From: Bacteroidota bacterium
Lineage (GTDB): Bacteria; Bacteroidota; Bacteroidia; Bacteroidales; JACABE01
Length of the DNA: 64,000 nt
Assembly (NCBI GenBank): GCA_026391675.1
Contig: JAPLDQ010000005.1
Location: forward strand, 62,001-126,000
Direction: 5' to 3'
Positions 17,690 through 27,473 of this stretch are shown here, piece after piece (the first letter of the stretch is position 1; each line of letters starts with the position of its first letter). The position numbers were made by a program, and so were the translations under genes. The notes below the pieces were generated by a model. The model was not told the DNA's origin. It did not search any database and was given only the letters and a program-made list of their open reading frames with translations.

Positions 17690-18067
17690 ATGAATAGTTT
17701 TGAAGAATTAGAAGTTTGGAAAGCTTCACAAGCATTAAGAAATAGCATTTGGAAATTAACAAAAACTTTTCCTAAAGAAGAACTTTATCGCTTATCAGAC
17801 CAATTAATAAGAGCATCAAGGTCAGTCTCTGCTAATATAGCTGAAGGATTCGGAAGATTTCATTTTCAGGAGAATATACAGTTTTGCCGCCAGGAAAGAG
17901 GTTCTTTGTTTGAAATGCTTGAACATATTATCTGTTCTTATGACATAAATTATATTCAGGAAAATGAGTATATTGCTTATAGAAATCAAATATTTAATTG
18001 CATAAAAATTTTAAATGGTTATATTTTATATTTAAAGAAAGCCAAATTAGAAGAAAATATAAAATAA
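17690..18067 (+). CDS. Four-helix-bundle (S23/IVP-like) protein
   Basis: Protein of 125 residues of the four-helix-bundle family found in 23S rRNA intervening sequences. Core signatures are FEELEVWKASQALRNSIWKLTKTFP and DQLIRASRSVSANIAEGFGR. There is no rRNA nearby, so this is a free-standing copy. It is bracketed by two inverted arrays of four 8-bp units, which suggests a mobile or passenger unit. It separates the HD gene from the aconitase gene. The function is unknown. Confidence 0.88.
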   Translation: MNSFEELEVWKASQALRNSIWKLTKTFPKEELYRLSDQLIRASRSVSANIAEGFGRFHFQENIQFCRQERGSLFEMLEHIICSYDINYIQENEYIAYRNQIFNCIKILNGYILYLKKAKLEENIK

Positions 18068-18076
18068 CGTTGAATT

Positions 18077-18108
18077 TAATAACTTAATAACCCAATAACC
18101 TAATAACT
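18077..18108. repeat. Right array: four 8-bp units TAATAACT
   Basis: Units TAATAACT, TAATAACC, CAATAACC and TAATAACT. It is the inverted counterpart of 17558-17589 and ends 9 bp before the aconitase start. Confidence 0.85.
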
Positions 18109-18117
18109 ATTTTCAAA

Positions 18118-19926
18118 ATGAACATAATAGAAAAAATCCTCGCTTCTCATTCCAACCAGTCTGTTGTGAAAGCAAATGATATTATAGATGTTTTTATTGA
18201 TGCACGTGCTGCCCGCGATTTTGGTGGTGCTAATGTTGTGAAGAACATCATCGACAATGGTTTAACTGTTGCTGATGCTTCAAGAACCTGTTTTACCTTC
18301 GACTGTAATCCCGGTGGCAGCGACCAGAAATATGCCGCAAACCAGCAGTATTGCCGTTTATATGCCCGCGAAAATGATATTGCTGTGTATGATGTTGATG
18401 CCGGTATAGGAACACATATTGCCATTGACAAAGGTTTGGCCTATCCGGGAAGTACTTTTGTGTCAACTGATTCTCATGCCAATATTATGGGTGCTATCGC
18501 ATGTTTCGGTCAGGGTATGGGCGATCAGGATATTGCTGCAGCCTGGGCTAAAGGTTCGGTTTGGTTTAAAGTTCCTGAATCTGTTACATTAAATTTTAAA
18601 GGTGAATGCCCTGCCAATGTAAGTGCCAAAGATATTGTACTTAATCTCTTATCGATTTTCGGAGCCAATAAATTATTGGGTTATTCTGTCGAATTATATG
18701 GTGAAGCCATAGATAAATTAAGTCTGGATGAACGCATTACCATAGCTTCTATGGCTACAGAAATGGGTGCCATTATATTGCTGTTCACGCCAACACCTGA
18801 AATAATTGATGAGTTGGAACGCATTTCAGGAAAGCGTCATCAGATAATTACTGCTGATGCAGATGCAGTTTATTTAAATGAACTTGAAATAGATATTTCA
18901 AAATTTACAACTATGGTTGCCAAACCAGGGCATCCACATGATGATACATCAGTAGAGAGTGTAAAAGGAGTAAAAATAGACTCTGCTTTTATAGGCAGTT
19001 GTACCAATGGACGTATCGAAGATTTAAGAATTGCTGCTTCAATATTAAAAGATCGGAAAGTAGCTCCTGGTGTGGTATTGAAAGTGGTTCCCTCAACAGA
19101 TGCCATCTGGAATCAGGCGTTGGACGAAGGTCTGGTAAAGATATTCAAGGACGCAGGCGCTATGCTTTCCAATGCAGGCTGTGCAGGTTGTGCTGCCGGA
19201 CAAGTTGGCCAAAACGGGCCGGAAGAAGTTACCATAAGCAGCGGAAACCGTAATTTTGAAGGCAAACAGGGCAAAGGCTATGTTTATCTGGCTTCGCCTG
19301 CTACTGTGGCAGCTTCTGCCATTTCAGGCTATATTACTACAGCTGATGATCTGGCGATAGAGCCCGCTCTTTTTCATAAAAAGGGAAATCTTAAAACTAC
19401 CGAAGCTAAAGCTAAATCAGCAAAAGAAGAAAAGAAAACAGAAGTGGAAGGCAGGGTATGGTTTATTAAAAAAGATGATATTGATACCGATATGATTTTC
19501 CATAACCGTTATCTGGCCATTACTGATATCAAAGAAATGGGACAATATACCTTTGATAACCTCAAGGGCTATGAAGATTTTGCAAAAAAAGCCAAAGCCG
19601 GCGACATCCTGGTTACCACCAAGAATTTTGGTGCCGGAAGTTCACGCCAGCAGGCGGTGGATTGCTTTACCTCTTTAGGAGTCCAGTGCATCATAGCCGA
19701 ATCTTATGGCGCCATTTACGAACGCAATGCCATTAATGCAGCCTTGCCAATATTAACCTATCAGGAAGGAACTTTGGAAAGCATAGACTTACAGAATGGC
19801 GATAATATCAGAGTTAATTTTATATCAGGTACAATTACGAATCTCAGAAACTCAAAAACCGCCCGACTGAATAAATTCTACGATGCCCAGTTGCAGATTT
19901 ATAAGAATGGTGGATTGTTGGGGTAA
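18118..19926 (+). CDS. Single-chain aconitase/IPM-dehydratase-family enzyme
   Basis: Fe-S hydro-lyase of 602 residues with LeuC-like and LeuD-like parts on one chain. The large part has TFVSTDSHANIMGAIACFGQG and cluster ligands in GSCTNGR and in NAGCAGCAAG. A Lys/Ala/Glu-rich linker near residues 425-442 leads to the swivel domain: WFIKKDDIDTDMIFHNRYLA and FGAGSSRQQAVDCFTSLG. By context (icd upstream, no leuA or leuB in view) it is likely the citrate-cycle aconitase, but isopropylmalate isomerase activity cannot be ruled out from sequence. Confidence 0.82.
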   Translation: MNIIEKILASHSNQSVVKANDIIDVFIDARAARDFGGANVVKNIIDNGLTVADASRTCFTFDCNPGGSDQKYAANQQYCRLYARENDIAVYDVDAGIGTHIAIDKGLAYPGSTFVSTDSHANIMGAIACFGQGMGDQDIAAAWAKGSVWFKVPESVTLNFKGECPANVSAKDIVLNLLSIFGANKLLGYSVELYGEAIDKLSLDERITIASMATEMGAIILLFTPTPEIIDELERISGKRHQIITADADAVYLNELEIDISKFTTMVAKPGHPHDDTSVESVKGVKIDSAFIGSCTNGRIEDLRIAASILKDRKVAPGVVLKVVPSTDAIWNQALDEGLVKIFKDAGAMLSNAGCAGCAAGQVGQNGPEEVTISSGNRNFEGKQGKGYVYLASPATVAASAISGYITTADDLAIEPALFHKKGNLKTTEAKAKSAKEEKKTEVEGRVWFIKKDDIDTDMIFHNRYLAITDIKEMGQYTFDNLKGYEDFAKKAKAGDILVTTKNFGAGSSRQQAVDCFTSLGVQCIIAESYGAIYERNAINAALPILTYQEGTLESIDLQNGDNIRVNFISGTITNLRNSKTARLNKFYDAQLQIYKNGGLLG

Positions 19927-19961
19927 ATTAATTAACAATTATCTACAGACACTATAACTAG

Positions 19962-21644
19962 CTATTTTCTCTCGAATATAAAAACAGTATTTGTACCTTT
20001 TGGTGAATAATTCTGTGCTTCGTTATACCAAAGATAAATTGTATTAAAATTATCAACCATATCCACAAAGCCAACTAGCTTATAGTATTGACCAATATAT
20101 TCATAAGACCATTTGAATATTCTTTGGTCAGTATTTGGTTGAACAAATAAAGATATTGGATTCTGAAAGCATACGAAATATCTTGGTTTTGCTTTTTCGA
20201 CATCAGCAATAAATTCTTTTTGCCATTGACGATGTTCAGGAATGTTATTTACTACTGCAGAAAAATAGGCATGTCTGGTTGGACAATCTTTTTTTGTATA
20301 AAAATATATTTCCGGTTCAGAACCAAAAACAATTACTTTATCTTCAGGTTTTGAATTTTTTATGATGAAATCTGATATTACCCGTGCTTCAGGGAAAGGG
20401 TTGCTCCCATATGTTTGCCTTAAGATCTTATAAAAATTAGGTTTAAAATAGTATGAATTGTTTGAATTAAGGTTTGTATAAACGACAGCACTAAAAAAAA
20501 TAAATGAAAAAACAGCAACTAATCGTTTATCAATATATTTTGAAGCATAAAAATAAATTGTATAAAAGAAAATTCCAATAAATAATGCAAGTGTTGGAAG
20601 TAGCATGATAAAGTAATGGCTATAGAAATGATAACCGGGGACTATTGACAAAAAAGAAAAAAATGCCAATAGTATAAAAATGATTTTTACTTCCAATTTT
20701 AATTTTAATATAAAAATAGAAACAAATCCTAGTAGCCCTAATATCCAGAAAAACAAATAATTATTTAATATTCCTTTAAATGAAAAGATAAAATAGGTAA
20801 CTCCTTTGTTAAAAGGGATATCAGAAATATAAGATTTAGGGATAGTATACGACCAGAAAAACATATCTTTTAATGCTCCCTTCGAAATAATCAATAATAT
20901 AAAAAAGGCAAAAATTATAAAAAACCCGATAGAATATACTAACGGAAAAATGAAAAAATCTTTCCATTTGAAGGGCTTTTGAAAGAGCAAATAAACTAAA
21001 ATTGATATTCCTCCAAATAATACAAAGAACATTCCATTCGTTTTTGTAAGCATTGCCATACCTAAAAAAAGTCCTGCTAAAAAATAGTATAATAATTTCT
21101 TTTTCTTAAAAACAATAAATAAAAAGAAAATCCCAATACTGGCAAACATTATAGTTATATGTTCTGACTGTACTGTAAACCCTGAAAGTGATGGAGTTAA
21201 TGATAATATGGAAAAACTTATTGCAGCAGTTAATCCACAAAGTGAGTTAAATGTTTTTTTGCCAATAAAAAATATGGTAATTGTTGTTATAACATTGATA
21301 AAAATAAATCCCATATGCATACCCCTGACGGTAGCCCCAAATAATAATACAATAGCTGCATAACTATAAAAAATACCTGGTAGCTTTTGTTCGTAAAAAT
21401 CTTTATATGGAATTTTCCCGTCAAGCAAAAGCTTCCCGTAATAGCTGTATGCACCCTCATCACGTTCAAAAGGCATTTCCAGAAATTTTAATCTGATTAT
21501 AAAGATTAATAAAATATCAAAAGCAAGAACTATATATGGAATATATTTAAAGAATTTATCAAAATTAATTGATGTATTCTTTTCTTTTTTTTGAATTTTA
21601 GCTTTAGTATAGGATTGTACTTTTTTATGTTTCATTGAAATCAA
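19962..21644 (-). CDS. GT39-like membrane glycosyltransferase
   Basis: Membrane protein of 560 residues with a basic N-terminal tail and about 11 hydrophobic helices. FERDEGAYSYYGKLLLDGKIPYKDFYEQKLPGIFYSYAA is the first outside loop, with the acidic pair and the QKLPG segment typical of the PMT/ArnT-like GT-C family. A soluble C-terminal part follows (DFIIKNSKPEDKVIVFGSEPEIYFYTKKD). Donor and acceptor are unknown. It is AT-rich and convergent with the aconitase gene 35 bp away. Confidence 0.78.
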   Translation of the reverse strand: MISMKHKKVQSYTKAKIQKKEKNTSINFDKFFKYIPYIVLAFDILLIFIIRLKFLEMPFERDEGAYSYYGKLLLDGKIPYKDFYEQKLPGIFYSYAAIVLLFGATVRGMHMGFIFINVITTITIFFIGKKTFNSLCGLTAAISFSILSLTPSLSGFTVQSEHITIMFASIGIFFLFIVFKKKKLLYYFLAGLFLGMAMLTKTNGMFFVLFGGISILVYLLFQKPFKWKDFFIFPLVYSIGFFIIFAFFILLIISKGALKDMFFWSYTIPKSYISDIPFNKGVTYFIFSFKGILNNYLFFWILGLLGFVSIFILKLKLEVKIIFILLAFFSFLSIVPGYHFYSHYFIMLLPTLALFIGIFFYTIYFYASKYIDKRLVAVFSFIFFSAVVYTNLNSNNSYYFKPNFYKILRQTYGSNPFPEARVISDFIIKNSKPEDKVIVFGSEPEIYFYTKKDCPTRHAYFSAVVNNIPEHRQWQKEFIADVEKAKPRYFVCFQNPISLFVQPNTDQRIFKWSYEYIGQYYKLVGFVDMVDNFNTIYLWYNEAQNYSPKGTNTVFIFERK

Positions 21645-21747
21645 TTTTAGTTTTGTAAGAACCTATAATATAAGATTTTGAATATTTATATTCTAAAGTA
21701 TATACTTATATATTTAAAAATTGATAAAATAATTAATACGATTGCAA

Positions 21748-23517
21748 TTATTTATTATTAACAGTTCTGGCTAATTGATCAAATTCATGAGCTTTTTCTT
21801 TCATCCCTAAATTATTATAACCAGCAGATATGTTTCTCAATAAGACAGTATCATTTTTATTGATTTCATAGGCCTTGAGAAAATAGTCAAGAGATCTTTG
21901 GAAATTGCCTTTTATACCAAAACCAACCCCTAAATTTGTAAGCACAGAAGAATTTTTAGGATTTACTTTATATGCTTTCTCGAGATTTTCGATTGCTTTG
22001 TCAATATCATTAAGATGCTGACCATAAATACTGCCTATTCGTTCAAATGCATTATCATTAGCAGGTTCAAAAACTGTAATAGACTTATAATCGGCCAAAG
22101 CAGCTTCATACTGATCCTTTTCCATATATTTCCTTGCTCTCTTTTCATATATAAAACTCAACCGGCTATCAGGATATTGATGAATAGCATTTGACCATAA
22201 AATAATATCATTCTTCCATAATTTAGTCCTTTCATAAGTATTAAAAGAAAAGACAATCGTCAAAATCAACGATGCAGATATCAAAACATAAGCGATATTC
22301 TTCATTGAAGATTTTTTGTTAATATAAAAATCAATCAGCATCCCTATTATAAAAGAAAGGCCAATATAGGGAATATAGCTGTAACGGTCGGCCATAATAG
22401 CTTTGCCTACAGAAAGGAATTGTAAAACCATGGCAATGGTAAAGAAATAAAATAGTATACCAAAAACAATAATACGGTTAATCTCAGCTTTTCTTGTTGA
22501 CAGCCATATTAAGATAATGGCAATAACTGCACAAATAAATGGAGCTATTCTGAATGAAACCGGCAAGAGCCCTGTATCAGTTATTGAAGGATAAGGATAA
22601 AAAGCTGACAGATTAGAAGGATTTATGAATTTAATAATATATGCAATAAAGCCATAAGAAGCATGCATTATGCGCTGGTACAGTGTGAAAGTTTCGAATT
22701 TATTAATTGCACTTGTTGATTGTAGGTGAAAAGACATAAACCCAATTAATAAAGCTATGGCAAAGAAAGGGATTTTCTCAACTAAAGTTTTCCATGTGAA
22801 TTTTCTTTTTTGATAATAATCAATTAAAAGTAATATTATTGGGAAGGGGACAGCCATGGCTTTAGAAAGGCATGATAATATAAAAAGTAAAATCGTAAAA
22901 CATAATTTCCAAACCTTTTTATCTTCCAGATACTTTAGATATACAATTAAACCTGCAAGAAAAAAGAAGGTATACAGCACATCTTTACGTTCAGAAACCC
23001 ATGCTACAGACTCTACATGCATTGGATGGACAGCAAATAATAATCCGGCAATTATTGCTGGCCATATCTTCCTGTTGCTCAGCAAATAAACGAATAGAAA
23101 TACGAGCATTGCATTTAATCCATGAAAAATAAGATTGGTTAAATGATAAGATGTGGGTGATAATCCGGATATTTTGTAGTTTAAAGCAAGAGAAAAGGTA
23201 GTTATTGGATGATAATTATTTATAAGCATTTGAAATTTATCTCCATAGGTAAATATATTGATAATTCCTTTCCATGAAAGATCATGTAATATGTTATTCT
23301 GAATTACATAGATTCCATCGTCCCAGGTTTCGATAAAACCGTTATTAAGCATAGGCGAAAACGTGACTATACTTAATAAGAAAAGTAATAACATTGAACC
23401 GTAAAACAGATATATTTTGTTTTTATCTTTCGATAGATCAGGTTTAGTGATTGTTTTAGCCTTTGAAGGGGGAGATTGTTTTCGAATAGCCTGCTTGTTT
23501 ATATTCTGCTGTTTCAT
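21748..23517 (-). CDS. TMTC-like membrane protein with C-terminal TPR repeats
   Basis: Protein of 589 residues: a basic tail, about ten hydrophobic helices and then TPR repeats (about residues 455-585). GFIETWDDGIYVIQNN and HPMHVESVAWVSERKDVLYTFF are hallmark segments of the TMTC-like GT-C group, which in animals are O-mannosyltransferases. The TPR part (for example DKAIENLEKAYKVNPKNSSVLTNLGVGFG) probably binds protein partners or acceptors. A role in protein O-glycosylation, common for secreted Bacteroidota proteins, is an inference. It shares strand with the gene at 19962. Confidence 0.78.
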   Translation of the reverse strand: MKQQNINKQAIRKQSPPSKAKTITKPDLSKDKNKIYLFYGSMLLLFLLSIVTFSPMLNNGFIETWDDGIYVIQNNILHDLSWKGIINIFTYGDKFQMLINNYHPITTFSLALNYKISGLSPTSYHLTNLIFHGLNAMLVFLFVYLLSNRKIWPAIIAGLLFAVHPMHVESVAWVSERKDVLYTFFFLAGLIVYLKYLEDKKVWKLCFTILLFILSCLSKAMAVPFPIILLLIDYYQKRKFTWKTLVEKIPFFAIALLIGFMSFHLQSTSAINKFETFTLYQRIMHASYGFIAYIIKFINPSNLSAFYPYPSITDTGLLPVSFRIAPFICAVIAIILIWLSTRKAEINRIIVFGILFYFFTIAMVLQFLSVGKAIMADRYSYIPYIGLSFIIGMLIDFYINKKSSMKNIAYVLISASLILTIVFSFNTYERTKLWKNDIILWSNAIHQYPDSRLSFIYEKRARKYMEKDQYEAALADYKSITVFEPANDNAFERIGSIYGQHLNDIDKAIENLEKAYKVNPKNSSVLTNLGVGFGIKGNFQRSLDYFLKAYEINKNDTVLLRNISAGYNNLGMKEKAHEFDQLARTVNNK

Positions 23518-23751
23518 ATTAGGAATAAATATTAATGAAAATCAAGGATTAAAATAAAATTAAATTTATCAAAAGTCATATTGATGGTAAATTATATGAT
23601 TCCTTTTTTAATCAGACAAATTTATAATAAAAATTCACTTGGTGTTTAAATTTTTAAATTTTTCATTGTCAGCACATCAGCAAATTAACATCTCTTTGTC
23701 TATAAAAAGACTAATTTTGCATTTTATTACCATTATACAAAGAAATAGCTG

Positions 23752-25131
23752 ATGAAAAAATCGTTACTTATATGTTGCTTTTTATTTTATGCCTTGCTTT
23801 CATGGTCACAGACCCCAAAGATTAAATGTTATTTCAGCCGTCCGGTAAATAATGCTGTTTCAAATGGAAGTAATGCTGTTTATTTAAATCAGTTGATCGA
23901 TGATACCTTAATTGCTTATATAAACAGAGCCCGGCATACAATTGATATAGCCATGTATAGTTATACTGAAACTTCTGCTATTTCTGGTATTGCTTCAGCA
24001 ATAAACAATGCTTATTCCAATGGAGTGGCTGTCCGCTGGATTTATGATGGCAGCAGTACCAATACTTCACTGGCGTTACTGGATACTAATATTAAAAAAC
24101 TGGTAAGTCCGACCTCTGCTTTGTATGGCATTATGCATAATAAATTTATGGTTATTGATGCCAGTTCAACCAATACAACTGAACCCATTGTATGGACCGG
24201 TTCAACAAATTTTACTGCAGCTCAGATCAATACCGATGCAAATAATGTAATGATTATTCAGGATGCAGCAGTAGCACAGGTATACACAGCCGAGTTTAAC
24301 GAAATGTGGGGCAGTACAGGCTTAACTCCAAATCAGACCAATGCTAAATTCGGACCCGATAAAACAGATAATACTACCCATCTTTTTAATGTGGACGGAA
24401 CTGCTGTTGAAGTATATTTTAGCCCTACTGACGGCGCCAATACAAGATTGCTGCAAGCCATTGAAAGTGCCGGAACTGATTTATATTTTGGTATCTATTC
24501 ATTTACCATAGGAACTGACGCTGATTCCATTGCAAGCAGGATTCAAAATAATGTTTATGTTGCCGGAATAATGGATCCTACGAGCCAGAGCTATACGCCT
24601 TATACCACACTGTCCCCGATAATGGGTACTAATCTTATCAAAGATAACATAACAGGACTTTACCATAACAAAATGCTCATCGTTGACCCTTCAGCACCCG
24701 ATTCCGATCCTATGGTGTTAACCGGTTCTTTCAACTGGTCGGTTTCGGCAGATACCAAAAATGATGAAAATCTTGTAGTCATTCATAGCGCCAGCATTGC
24801 CAATCAATATTATCAATCATTTTATCAGAATTTTTCGGATGAAGGTGGTACACTTATTTTACAAACTGGAATTAATACTAATCCAAACCCTTTGGATATA
24901 TCAATTTATCCTGTTCCTGCTAAAGATTTTATTACTGTCAAGTCAAACGGAATCAGGATAAACGGAATCAAAGGCCTGAATTATCTGGGACAACAACAAT
25001 TCAGTAAAACAAATCAGCAAAACGAAAAAGAATTTACAATAAATGTAAGCAACTTATCATCTGGAATCTACTTTATGCAATTACAAACTGCTAAAGGTAT
25101 AGTTGTTAAGAAGTTTATAGTTGGCAGATAA
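23752..25131 (+). CDS. Secreted phospholipase-D-like protein with T9SS tail
   Basis: Protein of 459 residues: signal peptide (1-19), two PLD domains and a type A sorting domain. The HKD motifs are HNKFMVID (His129) and HNKMLIVD (His305), each followed by TGSTNFT and TGSFNWS, so the active site is complete. The tail from about residue 382 reads ISIYPVPAKDFITVKSNG and ends in SGIYFMQLQTAKGIVVKKFIVGR, a typical T9SS signal. Substrate could be phospholipid or nucleic acid. Export to the cell surface or medium is expected. Confidence 0.9.
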   Translation: MKKSLLICCFLFYALLSWSQTPKIKCYFSRPVNNAVSNGSNAVYLNQLIDDTLIAYINRARHTIDIAMYSYTETSAISGIASAINNAYSNGVAVRWIYDGSSTNTSLALLDTNIKKLVSPTSALYGIMHNKFMVIDASSTNTTEPIVWTGSTNFTAAQINTDANNVMIIQDAAVAQVYTAEFNEMWGSTGLTPNQTNAKFGPDKTDNTTHLFNVDGTAVEVYFSPTDGANTRLLQAIESAGTDLYFGIYSFTIGTDADSIASRIQNNVYVAGIMDPTSQSYTPYTTLSPIMGTNLIKDNITGLYHNKMLIVDPSAPDSDPMVLTGSFNWSVSADTKNDENLVVIHSASIANQYYQSFYQNFSDEGGTLILQTGINTNPNPLDISIYPVPAKDFITVKSNGIRINGIKGLNYLGQQQFSKTNQQNEKEFTINVSNLSSGIYFMQLQTAKGIVVKKFIVGR

Positions 25132-25151
25132 ATAAATCACCATATTATTTC

Positions 25152-25187
25152 AGTTTATAAAGTTTATAAAGTTCATAAAGTTAAATT
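25152..25187. repeat. AGTTTATAA 9-bp tandem units
   Basis: AGTTTATAA twice, then AGTTCATAA and AGTTAAATT. It lies after the PLD gene. The rest of the gap to 25318 has a weak CCGCATTA-like repetition and no gene. Confidence 0.75.
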
Positions 25188-25318
25188 TGACTTGAATTTT
25201 CATTGTAAATCTGTATAAATCAGCGTTATCTTTTTCCCAATATTCTTAATATAAATCAAATAATTGCAACATCACCGCATTATCGTATTACCGCATTAAA
25301 AATATTTCACCCTTCATA

Positions 25319-25347
25319 CAACCATTTTTTTAATTTCATACTCTTTA
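25319..25347 (+). promoter_or_regulatory. Putative ECF promoter, class 1, sigma gene of cluster A
   Basis: CAACC at 25319-25323, 16 bp, then ACTCTTTA at 25340-25347. The flank CATACAACC is identical at 29611-29618, upstream of the PKD protein gene in the same cluster. The same layout occurs at 47900 and 49905. It would make the sigma gene self-regulated. Confidence 0.75.
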
Positions 25348-25365
25348 TAAAAAGCACTTAATAAA

Positions 25366-25917
25366 TTGGACGTCTATTTGGAATCAACTTACGATTTGTC
25401 AATAGAAGAGCTTAATTTGCTGGAAGGTTGTCTTAAGCATGACCGACTGATGCAAAAAAGGCTCTATTATAAATATTGCGATGCAATGTTTACCTTGGCA
25501 TATCGTATTCTGAACGATAATGATGAAGCCAATGATGCTTTACAGGATGCATTTTTGCAAGTGTTTCAGAAAATGGATCAATTCAAAAGACAATCTACTT
25601 TAGGAAGTTGGATAAAGACCATCGTTATCAGAACAGCCATTAAGCATCTGAAAAATTTACAGTTATTTGATAGTTTTCAGGAACAGAAACATGATAGTAT
25701 AACACTTAATAACACTGAAATTGATGGAAAAATACTTGAAAAAGTTATTTTATCATTACCTGACGGATACCGTACTATTTTTATACTGGCTGAAGTGGAA
25801 GGTTACAAACACCGCGAAATAGCTGAAATGCTTAATATTTCAGAAGGTACTTCAAAATCACAGCTTTTTAATGCAAAAAAAATGCTGAAAGTTATACTTA
25901 AAAATGATTGGTTATAA
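25366..25917 (+). CDS. ECF sigma factor, cluster A
   Basis: Sigma-70 family factor of 183 residues with region 2 (ANDALQDAFLQVFQKMDQFK, then STLGSWIKTIVIRTAIKHL) and region 4 (LPDGYRTIFILAEVEGYKHREIAEMLNISEGTSKSQLFNAKKML). The start is probably TTG at 25366; no ATG precedes the conserved part. It is closely similar to the sigma factor at 47973. Its stop overlaps the start of the next gene by one base (TAATG), so the two should be co-translated. A class 1 ECF promoter lies 18 bp upstream of the start. Confidence 0.92.
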   Translation: MDVYLESTYDLSIEELNLLEGCLKHDRLMQKRLYYKYCDAMFTLAYRILNDNDEANDALQDAFLQVFQKMDQFKRQSTLGSWIKTIVIRTAIKHLKNLQLFDSFQEQKHDSITLNNTEIDGKILEKVILSLPDGYRTIFILAEVEGYKHREIAEMLNISEGTSKSQLFNAKKMLKVILKNDWL

Positions 25918-27464
25918 TGGAAAATAATTCAAATATAAATTGGTCTGATCTGCCGGTTCATAAACCTGATACGGATTTATGGAACAGGATAGAGACTGAA
26001 TTGGAGATCCAGCCAATTATCGGGAATATTGATGAGCTCCCGCTCCATAACCCAAAGACTACATTGTGGAATACCATCAATAATCGATTGAATTTTTATA
26101 AATATGCCAGATATGCTTTATATACAGGGATTGCACTTACTATTGTTGTTTTGGTTTATTTGTTTACTGATAAATCAACTACAAATAAACCAACTGTAAA
26201 CCCTGAAAATAAACTCACAGAAACAATTAAGATTAAAGAAAATACTGTAAATAATGCGCTTACTGTGAATTCTTCAAAATCAGAAAATCAATCACATATA
26301 GCTAAATCTATCAATAATGCTAAAGCTGAAAATGAAGTAATTACAGAAAAATTTGTTAAGCATGAAAACCCGCTTGCTAAAAATCATTTGATTGCTTTGC
26401 ATGATAATACTACTAAAAAAGCTGAAAATAAACCAGTTAAACCAGTTTTGTCAAAACATGAAACGGCAAAAACAAATCCTGCAGTTCAAATTGAAACCCA
26501 AACCAATATAAATGCTGTTGAGTCGAAAAATGTATCAGATGCCAATTTACCTTTAAAAGAAAAAAATATTGCTGAACCAACAAAGGAGAAAGTAAACACG
26601 AAAATTGATAATCAGTCAAACACGATTGAAACCAATCCTCTGCCACCACAAGCTGTAGCTAAAACTGAGGTAAAGCCATTACCGACGAATGATAAAACTG
26701 CCAAAGATGAAGAAGATGTATTGCGGTCAAAGCTGAAATCGGCAACTGTGGTAAGTGAAAAAGCATTATATTCTATTGGTATTGATTATACCTATAGCAA
26801 AATATATAATGCTGAAAAATTCTCCTATTCAGCTAATAATCAGTTGAGCCAGTTTGGGATTAGCTTAAAATACAATTACAGAAAATGGATCATTCAAACC
26901 GGATTAAATTTTAGCAGTTTCTCTGATAATTTCACATACAACTCCGATCAGCAACTGAATCAGTTTAAGACTTATCATTATGTTGATTCTGTTATTTATA
27001 ATCCACAGGGAAATATCATCCAATATATTACCCATCCTGTTACTATAAATGATTCAGTGCTTTATCAGCAATTACTTTCCATAAGCAGAAAATATACAAT
27101 GCTGAATATTCCATTAGTTATTGGTTATCAGCTTAATTACGGCAAGTTTTCAGTTGGTTTAAAAGCAGGAGTTTTATGTTCAGTTATTATTGCAGAAAAG
27201 GAATCCATGAAATTGCCCGATAATCCTGCTGTTTCAATTTTAAAAATTTATTCAACCAATAATTCAGTTAATAAAGTCAATTGGGGAACAATTTTAGCTG
27301 CAGAATTTGACTATAATTTTACAAAAAGACTGGGCTTTTCGACAGAGCCTGTTCTGCAATATTACTTTAAATCATTATATAAAGAAATGGATATCAACTC
27401 TGTTTCCTATAGTCAAAAACCTTATTTGCTTGGTGTTAAATTTGGTTTGTATTATAAATTTTAA
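25917..27464 (+). CDS. Anti-sigma-like protein with outer-membrane beta-barrel
   Basis: Protein of 515 residues using the ATG that overlaps the sigma stop; a TTG nine bases earlier is less likely. The cytosolic part (1-62) has two copies of a motif: LPVHKPDTDLWNRIETEL and LPLHNPKTTLWNTINNRL. One helix (about 66-84) crosses the inner membrane. A Lys/Asn/Thr-rich, probably disordered linker of about 200 residues follows, then a domain from about 290 rich in alternating beta strands ending in YYKF, typical of an outer-membrane barrel. It could physically link the outer membrane to the sigma factor. The anti-sigma role is inferred from position and layout. Confidence 0.75.
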   Translation: MENNSNINWSDLPVHKPDTDLWNRIETELEIQPIIGNIDELPLHNPKTTLWNTINNRLNFYKYARYALYTGIALTIVVLVYLFTDKSTTNKPTVNPENKLTETIKIKENTVNNALTVNSSKSENQSHIAKSINNAKAENEVITEKFVKHENPLAKNHLIALHDNTTKKAENKPVKPVLSKHETAKTNPAVQIETQTNINAVESKNVSDANLPLKEKNIAEPTKEKVNTKIDNQSNTIETNPLPPQAVAKTEVKPLPTNDKTAKDEEDVLRSKLKSATVVSEKALYSIGIDYTYSKIYNAEKFSYSANNQLSQFGISLKYNYRKWIIQTGLNFSSFSDNFTYNSDQQLNQFKTYHYVDSVIYNPQGNIIQYITHPVTINDSVLYQQLLSISRKYTMLNIPLVIGYQLNYGKFSVGLKAGVLCSVIIAEKESMKLPDNPAVSILKIYSTNNSVNKVNWGTILAAEFDYNFTKRLGFSTEPVLQYYFKSLYKEMDINSVSYSQKPYLLGVKFGLYYKF

Positions 27465-27473
27465 GCAAAATAA

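Noticed and set aside
23752-25131. The PLD-like protein as a target of the cluster A sigma factor
   Set aside because: It is close by and has a T9SS tail, but its upstream region has only a TAATTTTG box and no class 1 element.
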